DNA from: Boseongicola sp. SB0665_bin_10 | Lineage (GTDB): Bacteria > Pseudomonadota > Alphaproteobacteria > Rhodobacterales > Rhodobacteraceae | DNA length: 64,000 bases | Assembly (NCBI GenBank): GCA_009838075.1 | Contig: VXSG01000114.1 | Location: forward strand, 1 to 64,000 | Direction: 5' to 3' | Part shown: piece after piece, positions 29,449 through 38,667 of the stretch | Numbering within the stretch: the first letter of the stretch is position 1 | How the letters are laid out: each line of letters begins with the position of its first letter | The notes under the pieces: generated by a model | What the model was told of the DNA's origin: nothing | Database searches by the model: none | The model's input: only the letters and a program-made list of their open reading frames with translations | Program-made: the position numbers and the translations under genes

Positions 29449-31034
29449 TGACGGCGCTTGACTACGTTCTCGCTGGCGTCCTTGCCGTGATTCACGGGCC
29501 GGAAGCCTTCACGCTCCTCGGAATTCCGGTATCGGTCACCGTCCTCATGGTCGTGGCAGGCTTCTTCGCCGGCATCGTCGTCGGCGCCACGCCGGGCCTG
29601 GGACAGGTCATTGCGCTGGCAATCTCGCTGCCCATCCTGATCTCGATCTTCGGATTCAACGCCAGCGCCCTGCTTCCGGTGATGGGTTTCATGATCGGAA
29701 TCATGAAGGGGTCGACCGTTGGCGGTGCGGTGCCGGCGATCCTGTTCAACACGCCCGGCACGCCCGACAGCTACATGACGACGCTTGACGGCTATCCGAT
29801 GACCCGGAGCGGGCAGGCGCAGAAAGCCCTGAGGGTCGCGCATTTCTCGTCTGTCAGCGGGGACACGTTCTCGGACATCTGCCTGTTTGTCTTCGCGCCG
29901 TCACTGGCAATCCTGGTCGAGCGCTACCTTGACCTGCCGGAAAAGACCGCGCTGATCATCCTTTCGCTCTGTTTCATTGCGGTCGTGGTGGGCCGAAGCC
30001 CGGCAAAGGGGCTTGCAGCGGCGGCGCTCGGACTCTTCTTCGTCTACGTCGGCACGGGCGAGGACTTCCATCCGCGTCTCTCGCTGAACGCCCCGGCGCT
30101 TGCTGACGGAATTCCCATCACCGCCGCCGTCATTGGCGTCCTGGTCGTCGGCTCGATCTTCTCCGAGCTCGAAAAGCTGTGGCGCGAGAAGTCCACGGCA
30201 GGAACCATCACGCCAACGTCGCAGTCAGGCGACGGGCGCCTTCGCTGGACGGACATCCGGCGGATCGCGCCTTACATCGGCCGCTCTGCCGTCATCGGGA
30301 CAGCGATCGGCGCGCTGCCCGGGATTGGCTCAACCCTTGCCGCCACCCTCGGCTACGCGTCGGGAGGCGCGTTCCACCGCCGCCGCAAGGCGGCCGACGA
30401 ACCGGAATTCGGCAAGGGTGCAATGCAGGGAATCGCGGCGACGGAAGCGGCAAATTCCTCGGTTGCCGGAGCAAACCTGATTCCGGTCCTTTCGCTCGGC
30501 ATTCCCGGCAACACGGCTGCCGTCTTCCTGGTCCTCGCGGCAGACACCATCGGGGGCTTCAACCCGGGCCCGGGGGTCTTCAGGTTCACCTCAGAAGCGA
30601 ACCCGGAACTCGTCATCGCGTTCGGACTGTTCACGACGATGGTCATCGCCAACATTCTGAACTGGACGGTCGGCGGCGTGTTCATGCGGTGCATGGGCAT
30701 CATGATACGGATTCCAAAGCAGTTCCTGCTGCCCGTGGTGCTGCTCCTCACGTTCGCATCGCTGTATGTCCAGCAAACGAGCATGGCCATGATCGGCTTC
30801 GCCCTGTTCTTCGGGGTGCTCGGCTACTTCATGATCAAGCTCGGCGTCTCGCCCCTGCCGTTCGTGATTGCGTTCGTTCTCGGACGGCAGTTCGAAAGCA
30901 CGGCGCGCCAGGCGTTTTCGGCCACCGGCGGCGACCCGTTCTTCCTGTTCTCGAGCTGGATTGCCGTCGCCTTCATGGCGGGTGCGGTCGCCATCATCGT
31001 GATCACGGTCCACGGAAGGAGAGCGTCCGCATGA
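29448..31034 (+). CDS. Tripartite tricarboxylate transporter large permease (TctA)
   Basis: A 528-residue permease with about 11-12 hydrophobic segments. It has both TctA signature repeats: VVGATPGLGQVIALAISLP and the central AIGALPGIGSTLAATLGYAS. The family motifs GSTVGGAVPAILFNTPGTPD and LIPVLSLGIPGNTAAVFLVL are also intact. The ATG at 29448 begins on the last base of the tctB stop. It ends in an ATGA overlap with the metallo-hydrolase gene. Confidence 0.93.
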   Translation: MTALDYVLAGVLAVIHGPEAFTLLGIPVSVTVLMVVAGFFAGIVVGATPGLGQVIALAISLPILISIFGFNASALLPVMGFMIGIMKGSTVGGAVPAILFNTPGTPDSYMTTLDGYPMTRSGQAQKALRVAHFSSVSGDTFSDICLFVFAPSLAILVERYLDLPEKTALIILSLCFIAVVVGRSPAKGLAAAALGLFFVYVGTGEDFHPRLSLNAPALADGIPITAAVIGVLVVGSIFSELEKLWREKSTAGTITPTSQSGDGRLRWTDIRRIAPYIGRSAVIGTAIGALPGIGSTLAATLGYASGGAFHRRRKAADEPEFGKGAMQGIAATEAANSSVAGANLIPVLSLGIPGNTAAVFLVLAADTIGGFNPGPGVFRFTSEANPELVIAFGLFTTMVIANILNWTVGGVFMRCMGIMIRIPKQFLLPVVLLLTFASLYVQQTSMAMIGFALFFGVLGYFMIKLGVSPLPFVIAFVLGRQFESTARQAFSATGGDPFFLFSSWIAVAFMAGAVAIIVITVHGRRASA

Positions 31035-31882
31035 AAGTCACCCTGCTTGGCACCGGCTCGCCGGAGGCGCATGTCTCGCGCGCATCTTCGGGATATCTTG
31101 TCGAGGCAGGCGATGATACGCTTCTCCTTGACTGCGGCGGCGGCGTCTATGACCGGTTGCTGCAATCGGGGCGAACTCCGGGCGACGTTACGCATCTCGT
31201 CTTCTCGCATCTCCACTCGGACCACATGATGGACTACGCAAGGCTTGTTCACGCGCGTTGGGATGCCGGAGCCGACAACCTGGGCGTGTGGGGCCCGGCA
31301 CCGCTTGCGGAAGTGACAAGGAGGTATTTCGGGCCCGACGGCGCGCTTTCCTTTGACCTGGCTGCACGAACGGAACTGCCCCAGAGCAAGAAGGTCTGGC
31401 AGGAACGAGGCGGTGCCCTTCCGAGACCCTGGCCAGAGCCCAGGGTGACGGAATTGCGTCCGCCATCCGCGGTCAACGGGAACGGCTGGACCATGAGGGC
31501 GATCGAAGTGCAGCACGCGCAGCCCTATCTGACATGCCTCGGGTTCCGCATCGAGGCGGGCGGCAAGTCAGTCGTCTACGCAGGAGACAGCGCGCATTCG
31601 CCGGAACTGGAAGCGTTGATCCAGGATGCCGACCTGCTGATTCACTGGTGCTACCGCCTAAGCCACGAAGCCGCGCCCGATCCGGACTTTGCCGCCACGT
31701 CTCCCGGCCATCTCGAAACCGCAGCACTTGCCGAACGCGCCGGAGTCAAGCACCTGGTCCTGACTCACTGGCGCGTGCAACACGACGGGGAAGATGTGTT
31801 GAACAGCGTTTGCAACGAGGTGGCGGCATGCTACTCGGGCCGCTTCAGCATTGCCCGGGACCTCGCGGAGATCGTTCCTTGA
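31031..31882 (+). CDS. Metallo-beta-lactamase-fold hydrolase
   Basis: The 283-residue protein has the zinc-binding motif FSHLHSDHMMDY (HxHxDH), preceded by GTGSPEAHVSRASSGYLVEA and DTLLLDCGGG. YAGDSAH provides the bridging Asp and LVLTHWRVQHDG the last His. It resembles the RNase Z/ElaC- and arylsulfatase-type (AtsA) MBL branch. Position in an operon with a carboxylate transporter and a sulfatase makes a catabolic alkyl/aryl-sulfatase or lactonase role plausible. It starts in the ATGA overlap with tctA and ends in a TTGA overlap with the second sulfatase. Confidence 0.85.
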   Translation: MKVTLLGTGSPEAHVSRASSGYLVEAGDDTLLLDCGGGVYDRLLQSGRTPGDVTHLVFSHLHSDHMMDYARLVHARWDAGADNLGVWGPAPLAEVTRRYFGPDGALSFDLAARTELPQSKKVWQERGGALPRPWPEPRVTELRPPSAVNGNGWTMRAIEVQHAQPYLTCLGFRIEAGGKSVVYAGDSAHSPELEALIQDADLLIHWCYRLSHEAAPDPDFAATSPGHLETAALAERAGVKHLVLTHWRVQHDGEDVLNSVCNEVAACYSGRFSIARDLAEIVP

Positions 31883-33423
31883 CCAAGCGCCCCAACATCC
31901 TCCTGATCACGTCCGACCAGCATCGTCCGGACTGCTTCGGCTTCGCGGAACGGAACATCAAGACCCCGAATCTCGACCGCCTCGCGCAGCATGGAACACG
32001 CTTTGACTGCGCGATCACGCCAAACGTCCTCTGCCAGCCGGCACGCGCATCGATCCTGACAGGCATGCTGCCGCTCACGCATGGCGTGACGGACAACAGG
32101 ATCAGCCTCGACGCGGAACTCGGCGAAAGGGGCTGGGGCCGGTGCCTGTCGGACAACGGCTACCTGACCGGGCTCATTGGCAAGGCCCATTTCGGGAGCG
32201 ACCCGAAGGCAACCGGCTGGGGTGCGCCCGAGAGCCGGAACGACAGCCGCAACTTTCCGGAGGACTGGCACGGTCCCTACATGGGTCTCGATCACATGGA
32301 TCTTCTTCTGATCGGGCACTGGCACCCGCTCCTTCCCTGCGAACGGCCTCCGGGCGGGCACCAGTTCGAACGCTGGTTTCACGGTCACGAGGATGCCTGG
32401 AAACGCTGGGCCGCGGACAGCAGGACCGGCGAGGACGCGCGTTACGGAACGGTTGCGGCACAGACATGGTCATCGGACCTGCCGCCCGAATGGCACTCGA
32501 CGACATGGGTCACGGAAAAGGCGCAGGAGTTTCTCCGGTCTGCGGATCCGGACCAGCCTTTCTGTACATGGGTCTCGTATCCCGACCCGCATCACCCGTT
32601 CGACTGCCCGGCGCCTTGGTCCGAAATGTACGACCCGGCGACCGTCGACATCAGCCCCACGCACAGGCGCGACCTTGACTGCCGACCCTGGTGGCACAGG
32701 GCGGCGCTGGAGAACCAGCCCCAGGAAGAGAATCCGCAGGTCCAGACATTGCGTGAGGACTACTCCCGCATCCTGCCCCAGACGGACGACCGGCTGGCGG
32801 CCATGACGGCCAACTACTACGGCATGATCTCCTTCATCGACGACGGGGTCGGGCGCATCCTGGACACGCTGCGGGAGACCGGGCTCGACGAGAACACGAT
32901 CGTGATCTTCACGGCCGATCACGGGGAGCTCCTCGGAGACCACGGACTCTACCTGAAGGGGCCGACGCACTATGACGGGCTGCTTCGCGTCGGGCTGGTC
33001 ATGCGCGGCCCCGGACTCCCGGAGGGTCGCAGGATTGCCGATCCCGTCTCCACGCTGGACCTCGCCGCCACCTTCTACGACTGGGCGGGAGTCGATCAGC
33101 CCGAAGGAATCGAGAGTCGCTCGCTGGTGCCCGTGATCGAGGGCCGCGAGAAACGCGAATTCGCGTACAACGAATGGGACCTTGGCCCGGCGCGCTGCGG
33201 CGTCGAGCTGAAGCTGCGCACGTTGCGCACGAAACGGCACAGGATCACGGTCGACCTGATTTCCGGCGCGGGAGAATTGTACGACCTGGAGACCGATCCG
33301 CTCGAGATGACGAATCTCTTCGACGAGCCGGCGCATCAGGGCATGGTCGGCCGGCTGACGGCCATGATCCCTGAAAGGGCGCAAGCGACGTGGAACGCGG
33401 AACGGGAAGTCCACAACCTCTGA
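31879..33423 (+). CDS. Sulfatase-superfamily hydrolase (second of two)
   Basis: A 514-residue type I sulfatase with Cys52-Gln-Pro-Ala-Arg56 (VLCQPARASILTG) for formylglycine formation, the metal-binding RPNILLITSDQHRPD at the N-terminus and FTADHGELLGDHGLYLKG near residue 348. I chose the TTG at 31879 because it forms a 4-base overlap with the preceding gene, has GGAG nine bases upstream, and gives the standard short lead before the first strand. There is no signal peptide. It is last in the tct operon and shares only general similarity with the sulfatase at 25.8 kb, so the two may act on different esters or steps. Confidence 0.87.
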   Translation: MTKRPNILLITSDQHRPDCFGFAERNIKTPNLDRLAQHGTRFDCAITPNVLCQPARASILTGMLPLTHGVTDNRISLDAELGERGWGRCLSDNGYLTGLIGKAHFGSDPKATGWGAPESRNDSRNFPEDWHGPYMGLDHMDLLLIGHWHPLLPCERPPGGHQFERWFHGHEDAWKRWAADSRTGEDARYGTVAAQTWSSDLPPEWHSTTWVTEKAQEFLRSADPDQPFCTWVSYPDPHHPFDCPAPWSEMYDPATVDISPTHRRDLDCRPWWHRAALENQPQEENPQVQTLREDYSRILPQTDDRLAAMTANYYGMISFIDDGVGRILDTLRETGLDENTIVIFTADHGELLGDHGLYLKGPTHYDGLLRVGLVMRGPGLPEGRRIADPVSTLDLAATFYDWAGVDQPEGIESRSLVPVIEGREKREFAYNEWDLGPARCGVELKLRTLRTKRHRITVDLISGAGELYDLETDPLEMTNLFDEPAHQGMVGRLTAMIPERAQATWNAEREVHNL

Positions 33424-33499
33424 TCGCGTCCAGGCAGTGGACTTCCGATGCATGGCGCTGCAAACCTGACGCACGGGGATTCACCCGACGGAGTCAGAC

Positions 33500-33739
33500 A
33501 TGGCGAATTCGCCCCAGATTGATGATCGCGATGCTGCAGGCTTCGTGCCGGGACCGGAACTCGCGCGGCCGGACTTGAAGCTCGGCGGCGCCAGGATGCG
33601 CGAGGCGCTGGCGCCGGAGATTGGCAGCTCGGAACTCGATCCGGAGATTCCCGACTCCTGTTTCGGGCGCGTCCAACCGGAGCTTTCCAGGCGCGTTCAC
33701 ATTGTCGCCGCGCCTGCCATTGAGCAGGTCGCGACATGA
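33500..33739 (+). CDS. Possible small protein, 79 codons
   Basis: An open frame with ATG at 33500, GGAG six bases upstream, and an ATGA overlap with the threonine aldolase start, which argues for translation. The sequence (PGPELARPDLKLGGARMREA) has no domain I recognise, no signal peptide and no membrane segment. It could be a short leader or conserved small protein, or chance in a G+C-rich region. Confidence 0.3.
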   Translation: MANSPQIDDRDAAGFVPGPELARPDLKLGGARMREALAPEIGSSELDPEIPDSCFGRVQPELSRRVHIVAAPAIEQVAT

Positions 33740-34791
33740 ACGATCATCCAGGCTTTCCCCGGACGGCGAGTTCGAACGCGCCGCGACTGGATCTGAGAAG
33801 CGACACTGTCACCCAGCCGGACGAGGGCATGCGCCGCGCGATGTACGAGGCCGAACTTGGCGACGACGTCTACGGCGAAGACCCCAGCGTCAATCGCCTT
33901 GAGGAATCGGTCGCCGAGCGGTTGGGGAAGGACGCGGCCCTGTTCGTTTCCAGCGGGACCATGGGCAACCTGACGGCGCTTCTCGCCCATTGCGGGCGCG
34001 GGGAAGAAGTGATTGTCGGGCGTGGATATCATGTGGCTGCCTACGAGGCGGCTGGCAGTTCGGTCCTGGGCGGCATCGCCATCTGCACGATTCCGGTCGA
34101 GGCCGACGGCGGCCTGTCGCCCGCCCGGATATCTGCGCAAGTGAAGCCGGACGACAGTCACATGCCGGTTAGTCGGCTGGTCGGCCTCGAGAACACGCAC
34201 AACGGAAAGGCAGTGTCCTTGGACCGCCTGGCCGCGAGTGCCGACGCGGCCCGCTCCGCTGGCCTTTCGGTCCATCTGGACGGTGCGCGGCTCTTCAACG
34301 CGGTCGCAGCCCTCGGCTGCGCAGAGCAGGATCTGTCCGATCTTGTCGACACCGTTTCGCTCTGCCTTTCAAAAGGTCTTGGAACGCCGGCGGGCTCGGT
34401 GCTGACCGGGCGTTCGGACCTCATCGAACGCGCGCGCAGGTATCGAAAGATGCTGGGAGGCGGCATGCGCCAGTCAGGCGTCCTGGCGTCAGCCGGCCTC
34501 TATGCCCTTGAGCACAATGTGGAGCGGCTTGCCGAAGATCATCTCAGGGCCGCACGCCTTGCTGAAGTCCTGGAGGAGGCCGGGGCCGGCACGGTCGAGC
34601 AATCGACCAACATGGTCTTCCTCACGCCGCGTGACGGGCTGAACGACGCCTTCCGAATGCACATGGCCGGATGCGGTGTTGTCGTGGGCGGCGGCTCGAC
34701 CGGCGCGATCCGGATGGTGCTTCACAGGGACATCGACGACCCGGGAATCGAAGGCGTTCTTGCCGGGATTCACGACTTCTTCGAGCATTGA
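33736..34791 (+). CDS. Low-specificity L-threonine aldolase (beta-eliminating lyase family)
   Basis: This 351-residue PLP enzyme of fold type I has the family start RLDLRSDTVTQPDEGMRRAM, GDDVYGEDPSVNRLEE, SSGTMGNLTALLAH and the PLP-lysine segment SLCLSKGLGTPAGSVL. Also visible are LENTHNGKAVSLD and the HLDGARLFNA aspartate. It cleaves L-threonine or allo-threonine to glycine and acetaldehyde. The ATG at 33736 gives about 16 residues before the RLDLRSDT start. Confidence 0.92.
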   Translation: MNDHPGFPRTASSNAPRLDLRSDTVTQPDEGMRRAMYEAELGDDVYGEDPSVNRLEESVAERLGKDAALFVSSGTMGNLTALLAHCGRGEEVIVGRGYHVAAYEAAGSSVLGGIAICTIPVEADGGLSPARISAQVKPDDSHMPVSRLVGLENTHNGKAVSLDRLAASADAARSAGLSVHLDGARLFNAVAALGCAEQDLSDLVDTVSLCLSKGLGTPAGSVLTGRSDLIERARRYRKMLGGGMRQSGVLASAGLYALEHNVERLAEDHLRAARLAEVLEEAGAGTVEQSTNMVFLTPRDGLNDAFRMHMAGCGVVVGGGSTGAIRMVLHRDIDDPGIEGVLAGIHDFFEH

Positions 34792-34989
34792 GCAGCCTCA
34801 CCGAACAGGCCTGACAGGACATTTCCACGCCGTGGCTGATCTTGCGGGAGGCCAGCGGACGGAGGCGGGATCGGCATGTTCCGGCCGGAATCCGTGGCTG
34901 CGGGGCCGCCCACGCGCCAACGCCGGCACCGTTTCCGTCCCCGATGATTCGTTCTTGATGTCTGGCGACCCTCCGGAGGGTCCCGGACG

Positions 34990-35560
34990 CCTTGGCGTCT
35001 CAGGGCCGGGTCAGGGCGGCGATGGCCTCGCGGCGGTCGGCGAAGGTCGCCGCGCGCGCGTCGTTGTCGAGGCTGGCCCGGTTCGCCCGGGCCGTTGCCC
35101 GTGCAGATCGGGCAGGCGTCCTCGCCGCAGACGCGGTCTCTATGGCGACGGTTCAGGCTTTCCACCGCCCAGTGGCCGCGGTTCAGGCGGAGCAGCTCTT
35201 CCGGCGACGCGGCCCCCGCATCGAGCGAGGTGATGAGGTAGACGGTCTCGGTGCAGTCCCTCTCGCCCTTCCCGGCGTCGTCGGGACCCTTCTTCAGCGG
35301 CTCCCGGTAGCGAGCGCCCGGGCGAGGGGAAGCCGGGGCCGGGACCAGCGGCCGACCACGTCCTCCAGCGCCTCGGGGTCGACCGACCGGACGACCCGGT
35401 GGAGGGTGGACTTGGAGACCGGCTCGCGACGCCCCGTCCTCGGGTTCCGCCACGCGCCGACGGCCTCCGGCTGTCGACGGCTTTTCAAAAGGGCGGGATT
35501 TCGGTGGCTGGCCGCGCTTTTGGATGACGGTCTGGCCATGTCACGCGGGTCATCACGGTG
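34990..35560 (-). pseudogene. ISAs1-family transposase relic with internal deletion
   Basis: On the minus strand the upper part (about 35545-35310) reads GAWRNPRTGRREPVSKSTLH then RVVRSVDPEALEDVVGRWSR, typical of the ISAs1 N-terminal half. The lower part (about 35260-35000), in another frame, reads TVYLITSLDAGAASPEELLR and LNRGHWAVESLNRRHRD, the ISAs1 C-terminal catalytic segment. The central DDE region between them is missing. Two further frame shifts near 35130 end the match. It is a dead element and belongs with the DUF4338 fragments at 37.6 and 40.1 kb. Confidence 0.7.
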
Positions 35561-35756
35561 TTCGAGGGCGTTTGGCGCTGGCCAGGGGCGGTCCGTCGGT
35601 CCGGTTTCATGCCTGCAGTCCGGCCCCGTCAACCCTTCGTGGCGGCGTTGACGACGTCGTACCAGTCGGCGTTCCCGGGCGGCCGTCGTCTCCGGAACAT
35701 GACGTGGGACGGAACCTTCAACCTGTCCTGCGGGTCCCGTGCTGTGCGGCCGTCTG

Positions 35757-35785
35757 CGGTTCATCCCCGCGAGCGCGGGGAACAG
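35757..35785 (-). CRISPR. Single type I-E CRISPR repeat
   Basis: The 29 bases have the type I-E repeat form: TTCCCCGCG and CGCGGGGA arms flanking a short loop, ending in ATGAACCG (the 5' handle of the crRNA) on the minus strand. The segment following the handle (35756 down to 35725) could be one 32-base spacer, but no second repeat follows, so this is not a functional array. Translation of the repeat gives the telltale VPRARGDEP at the end of the truncated Cas3 frame. Confidence 0.8.
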
Positions 35786-36542
35786 TTCGGCGCATCTCCT
35801 CCTGCATCGGGCGCGGCGTTGCCTCTTTGGGCAGGATGACCGCTGCCGGTCCAGGTTCAGCGTGATGCAACCCGGCCTTCGCGACGGCAAGCTTCGCATG
35901 GCTGCGCGCCTTGGCCCAGTAGCGCGCCACGGGATTGTCGGGAGGCTGGCAGCCGAACCAATCGGCGTTCGATCCGATCCAGTCCGCCTGGACCGTGATT
36001 CTGGAGACCTTCCAGCTGAGCGCCTTCGCTTTGCTGGCGGAAAGTTCCCCAAGCGAGGCTTCGGGAAACAGCGTGCCGACCGATGCGATGACATCGGATG
36101 TCGCCGCAACGGCCCGCTCTCCGATTGCGGTCATCCAGCGCCGCTCGAGAATGCCGCGGCCGTCATCCAGTTCGGGCGGCCCGCCATGGTGCCCGGCGGC
36201 AGCGGCACAGAGCGAACGCCTCGCGTTCGCGGAGCCTCCGACGCGCTCTCCCGGCAGGCTGTCGTGGCGCTGCAGAAGAACCAAGCTCAACTGGGAATGG
36301 TATTCCGCCCGTGCGGCAGCGCGAGTGATCCGGTCCCGGAAACTCTCGCTGAACTTTCCGAGATCGTGCTGCACGATCAGCAACACGATCGCCTGGTTCC
36401 AGGAGGCGGATCCCGTGACAGCGCGCTTCCCGATCAGGCATTCTGCAACAGCGCCGACATCGAGCATGTGCCACGACGCCGGATGATAGTCGTTGTCGAT
36501 CTTCTTTCCGGGCCAGGTGTCGATTCCTTTCGCGTCGAGCAC
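35786..36542 (-). pseudogene. cas3: Truncated Cas3: HD nuclease domain only
   Basis: The frame encodes the Cas3'' HD domain: GIDTWPGKKIDNDYHPASWH, LDVGAVAECL, the metal-binding LLIVQHDLGKFSESFRDRI, an AGHHGGPPEL His pair and TVQADWIGSNADWFGC. It runs to VILPKEATPRPMQEEM, the beginning of the SF2 helicase Q motif, and is then cut off exactly at the CRISPR repeat. The helicase domain, Cascade genes, cas1 and cas2 are absent. I place a GTG start near 36542; the frame stays open to 36707, but the extra residues are not Cas3-like. It lacks unwinding activity, and HD nuclease activity alone is uncertain. Confidence 0.75.
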
Positions 36543-36730
36543 GTCGGTTCTCCCGGAGTCAGCCTTTCGAGCATTGCCGAGGGACAACGGAATGTCACCA
36601 CGCGGCGCGAAGTCTCCATCGGCCGGCAGGTCACGGGGGCTCTCGAACCGCGCCAGGAACCCGAACCCGTCGCTGACAGCTGGTTGCGGCAAAGGTTGAA
36701 GCTGCATCCGGGCGATGCTACCTTCCCGGC

Positions 36731-36841
36731 ATGGCGTACCCTTCCTTCGGCACGTTGGCGATGGAGCGCCAACTCATGGCCAGGGGCTTCACCTCCGATC
36801 AGGCCAAGACAGCGACGAGTGCGGACCTTGCCGAGATGTGA
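36731..36841 (+). pseudogene. Fragment of a CCDC90/DUF1640-type coiled-coil protein
   Basis: A 36-codon frame (ATG at 36731) reads FGTLAMERQLMARGFTSDQA, the N-terminal signature I know from short DUF1640 coiled-coil proteins common in mobile regions. It ends at a TGA before the coiled-coil would begin. Probably a 5' remnant. Confidence 0.35.
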
Positions 36842-36966
36842 TTGTTTCCGATGTTCAATTCGGCCAGGGCACTGCAGGAGGCCGTGAACGGCAGGGCCTT
36901 GTCTTGATCCCGGTGGGGTCTTCGGCGAAGGAGTGCGTCTGGTGTTATGCATGATGTCTGTGTCGA

Positions 36967-37158
36967 ATGCCCAAGGTACGTGACGCGATCCGTCTCGTCG
37001 AACGAGAGGGATGGTCGCAGATCAGGATGAGGGGCAGCCATCGCCAGTACCGGCATCCCGGCAAGCCTGGGACCGTGACGATAGCAGGCAAGGCCAGTGA
37101 CGACCTCCCGCCTGGAACCTGGGCCAGCATCATGAAACAGGCGGGACTGAAGAAGTGA
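36967..37158 (+). CDS. hicA: HicA-family mRNA interferase toxin
   Basis: This 63-residue double-stranded-RNA-binding-fold toxin has IRLVEREGWSQIRMRGSHRQ with the catalytic-type His in GSHRQYRHP, then GTVTIAGKASDDLPPGTWAS and the terminal IMKQAGL. All features of functional HicA are present. It is followed immediately by the antitoxin hicB with a small overlap region. Confidence 0.92.
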   Translation: MPKVRDAIRLVEREGWSQIRMRGSHRQYRHPGKPGTVTIAGKASDDLPPGTWASIMKQAGLKK

Positions 37159-37166
37159 GGATCCAG

Positions 37167-37379
37167 ATGGAATACATGATCGTCATTGAGAAGGCGCCGC
37201 GGAACTATGCCGCCTACGTGCCTGACCTGCCGGGATGCGTGGCGACCGGTGCGACCCGGGACGACGCCATCCGCGAGATTGGGGCGGCCATCGTTCTGCA
37301 CATCGAGAGCCTGCGCGAGCACGGCGACCCGGTGCCGGCTCCGCAATGCACGGCGGCGGTGGTGCAGGTCGCCGCCTGA
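37167..37379 (+). CDS. hicB: HicB-family antitoxin
   Basis: A 70-residue HicB with the partial RNase H-like fold: YMIVIEKAPRNYAAYVPDLP, GCVATGATRDDAIREIGAAI. The C-terminal DNA-binding domain is lacking, as in short HicB proteins. I chose the ATG at 37167 with GAGG six bases upstream; a GTG at 37155 overlapping the hicA stop (GTGA) is the alternative. Confidence 0.88.
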   Translation: MEYMIVIEKAPRNYAAYVPDLPGCVATGATRDDAIREIGAAIVLHIESLREHGDPVPAPQCTAAVVQVAA

Positions 37380-37555
37380 CGGGCCTCCGGACAGGCAGCC
37401 AGGAAATGCAGGAAGGCATCCTGGGAAAGAACCACGCCTCCACCGAACTGCTCCCTTGTGCCAAGTTGCGTGCCGCAATCCTTGAAATGGCAAACTGTGA
37501 GCAGAGGATCGCCGGTCTTGTGGAAGCCGGAAACTTGCCTGCTCGGCGTTGAACT

Positions 37556-38458
37556 TCAGATGGCTGTCATGTCGGCCAGTTTCGAATAGGTCCTTGCCAG
37601 GGCATTCATTTTGCAAGGGTTGCCCTTGGACGTGACCCGTCCGCCGGTCATTCTCTTCACGCATTGGCTGACAAGCGGATTGATGTCCACCTCCTCCACG
37701 GTGTGCTTCTTCCCCTGCGCGCGGCGGAAGTCGGGAACCGCCGCCAGCTCGGCGTGCAGCGAGCGCATCGCCTCCGGGTCCCGGGGCGCCAGCCCGGGAC
37801 CGGCGGGCGGCGCCACGCCGGGCGGCAGCGGCCGCGGGCTCGAGAGCAGCGCCCGGGCGTCGGGCCTCAGCGCCGTGACGAAGATCTCCTTCGGCCTGCC
37901 GTGGGGGTCGGTGTGGCGCCCGTTGGCGCGGGCGAACCCCTTTGTCTCGCCCAGGCCCTCCCGGCCCGCCGCCCTGTACATCGTGCCGGCAAAGGCCTCC
38001 GGGTCGCAGACCGTCTCCGCCAGGAGCACCCCGTGGCCGTGCGCCTCCAGCCAGTCGTCGGAAAGCCGGCGGGTCATCCCCGCAAGGAAGCGGGAGGCGA
38101 GGTTCGGGAAGACCCCGGGCCCGGAGAGGACCAGGAACCGGGTGTCGTTCGCCACCATCTCGAGCCGCCGGAACTGCTGCGCCGGCTTCCAGCCGGCCCA
38201 CCTGTCGCGGGGCGCGCACTTGAAGGCGCCGTTCTGCCACGCCGCCAGGCCCAGCCACCGGTCCCCGAAGGTCGCGACGTAGCGCAGGCCGCGGCCCGCC
38301 AGCCGGCGGAAGCCGAGATAGTGGTGCCCGTCCATCAGCGCGTCCCATGGCGGGCGCTCCTCCGGCGTCGCCAGGCGGAGCTCGACCCCGGAGAGGGAGA
38401 AGCCCTCGGGAGCTTCCCGATGGACCGGGCAGGAGTCCACGCGCTTGCGAAACGACAT
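37556..38458 (-). pseudogene. DUF4338 (DruA-like) protein fused to the start of an ISAs1 transposase, truncated
   Basis: About 300 residues. Residues 20-215 are a DUF4338 domain, the family of the Druantia protein DruA: LMDGHHYLGFRRLAGRGLRY, WLGLAAWQNGAFKCAPRD, RLEMVANDTRFLVL and ETKGFARANGRHTDPHGRPK. After a Pro-rich linker the frame enters VPDFRRAQGKKHTV, the ISAs1 N-terminal motif, then departs into unrelated residues (EEVDINPLVSQCVK) up to the stop. The fusion is thus cut at a junction. Whether the DUF4338 part is still functional is unknown. ATG at 38458; a further in-frame Met is six codons upstream. Confidence 0.65.
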
Positions 38459-38667
38459 GCCGGGAGCGTCGCGCATCCAGCGCGGACATGTCAGAGGAAT
38501 CTGCCAGGCCCGCCGAAACGCGCACGTGCGCGTGCAACGCAGGCATGCCCGACGTCAGGCAGAATCAAACGAAATCATGCGTGGGAAGGTCCTGCGTCTC
38601 GGCGTCGCGGGCCTTGACGCCTGACGCAAGCCCGACGATCATGTCCGTCCGAAAAAGGGGAAAGACC

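Noticed and set aside
35700-35860. CRISPR array
   Set aside because: Only one repeat is present; no second copy at a 61-base spacing on either side, so only a single repeat is reported.
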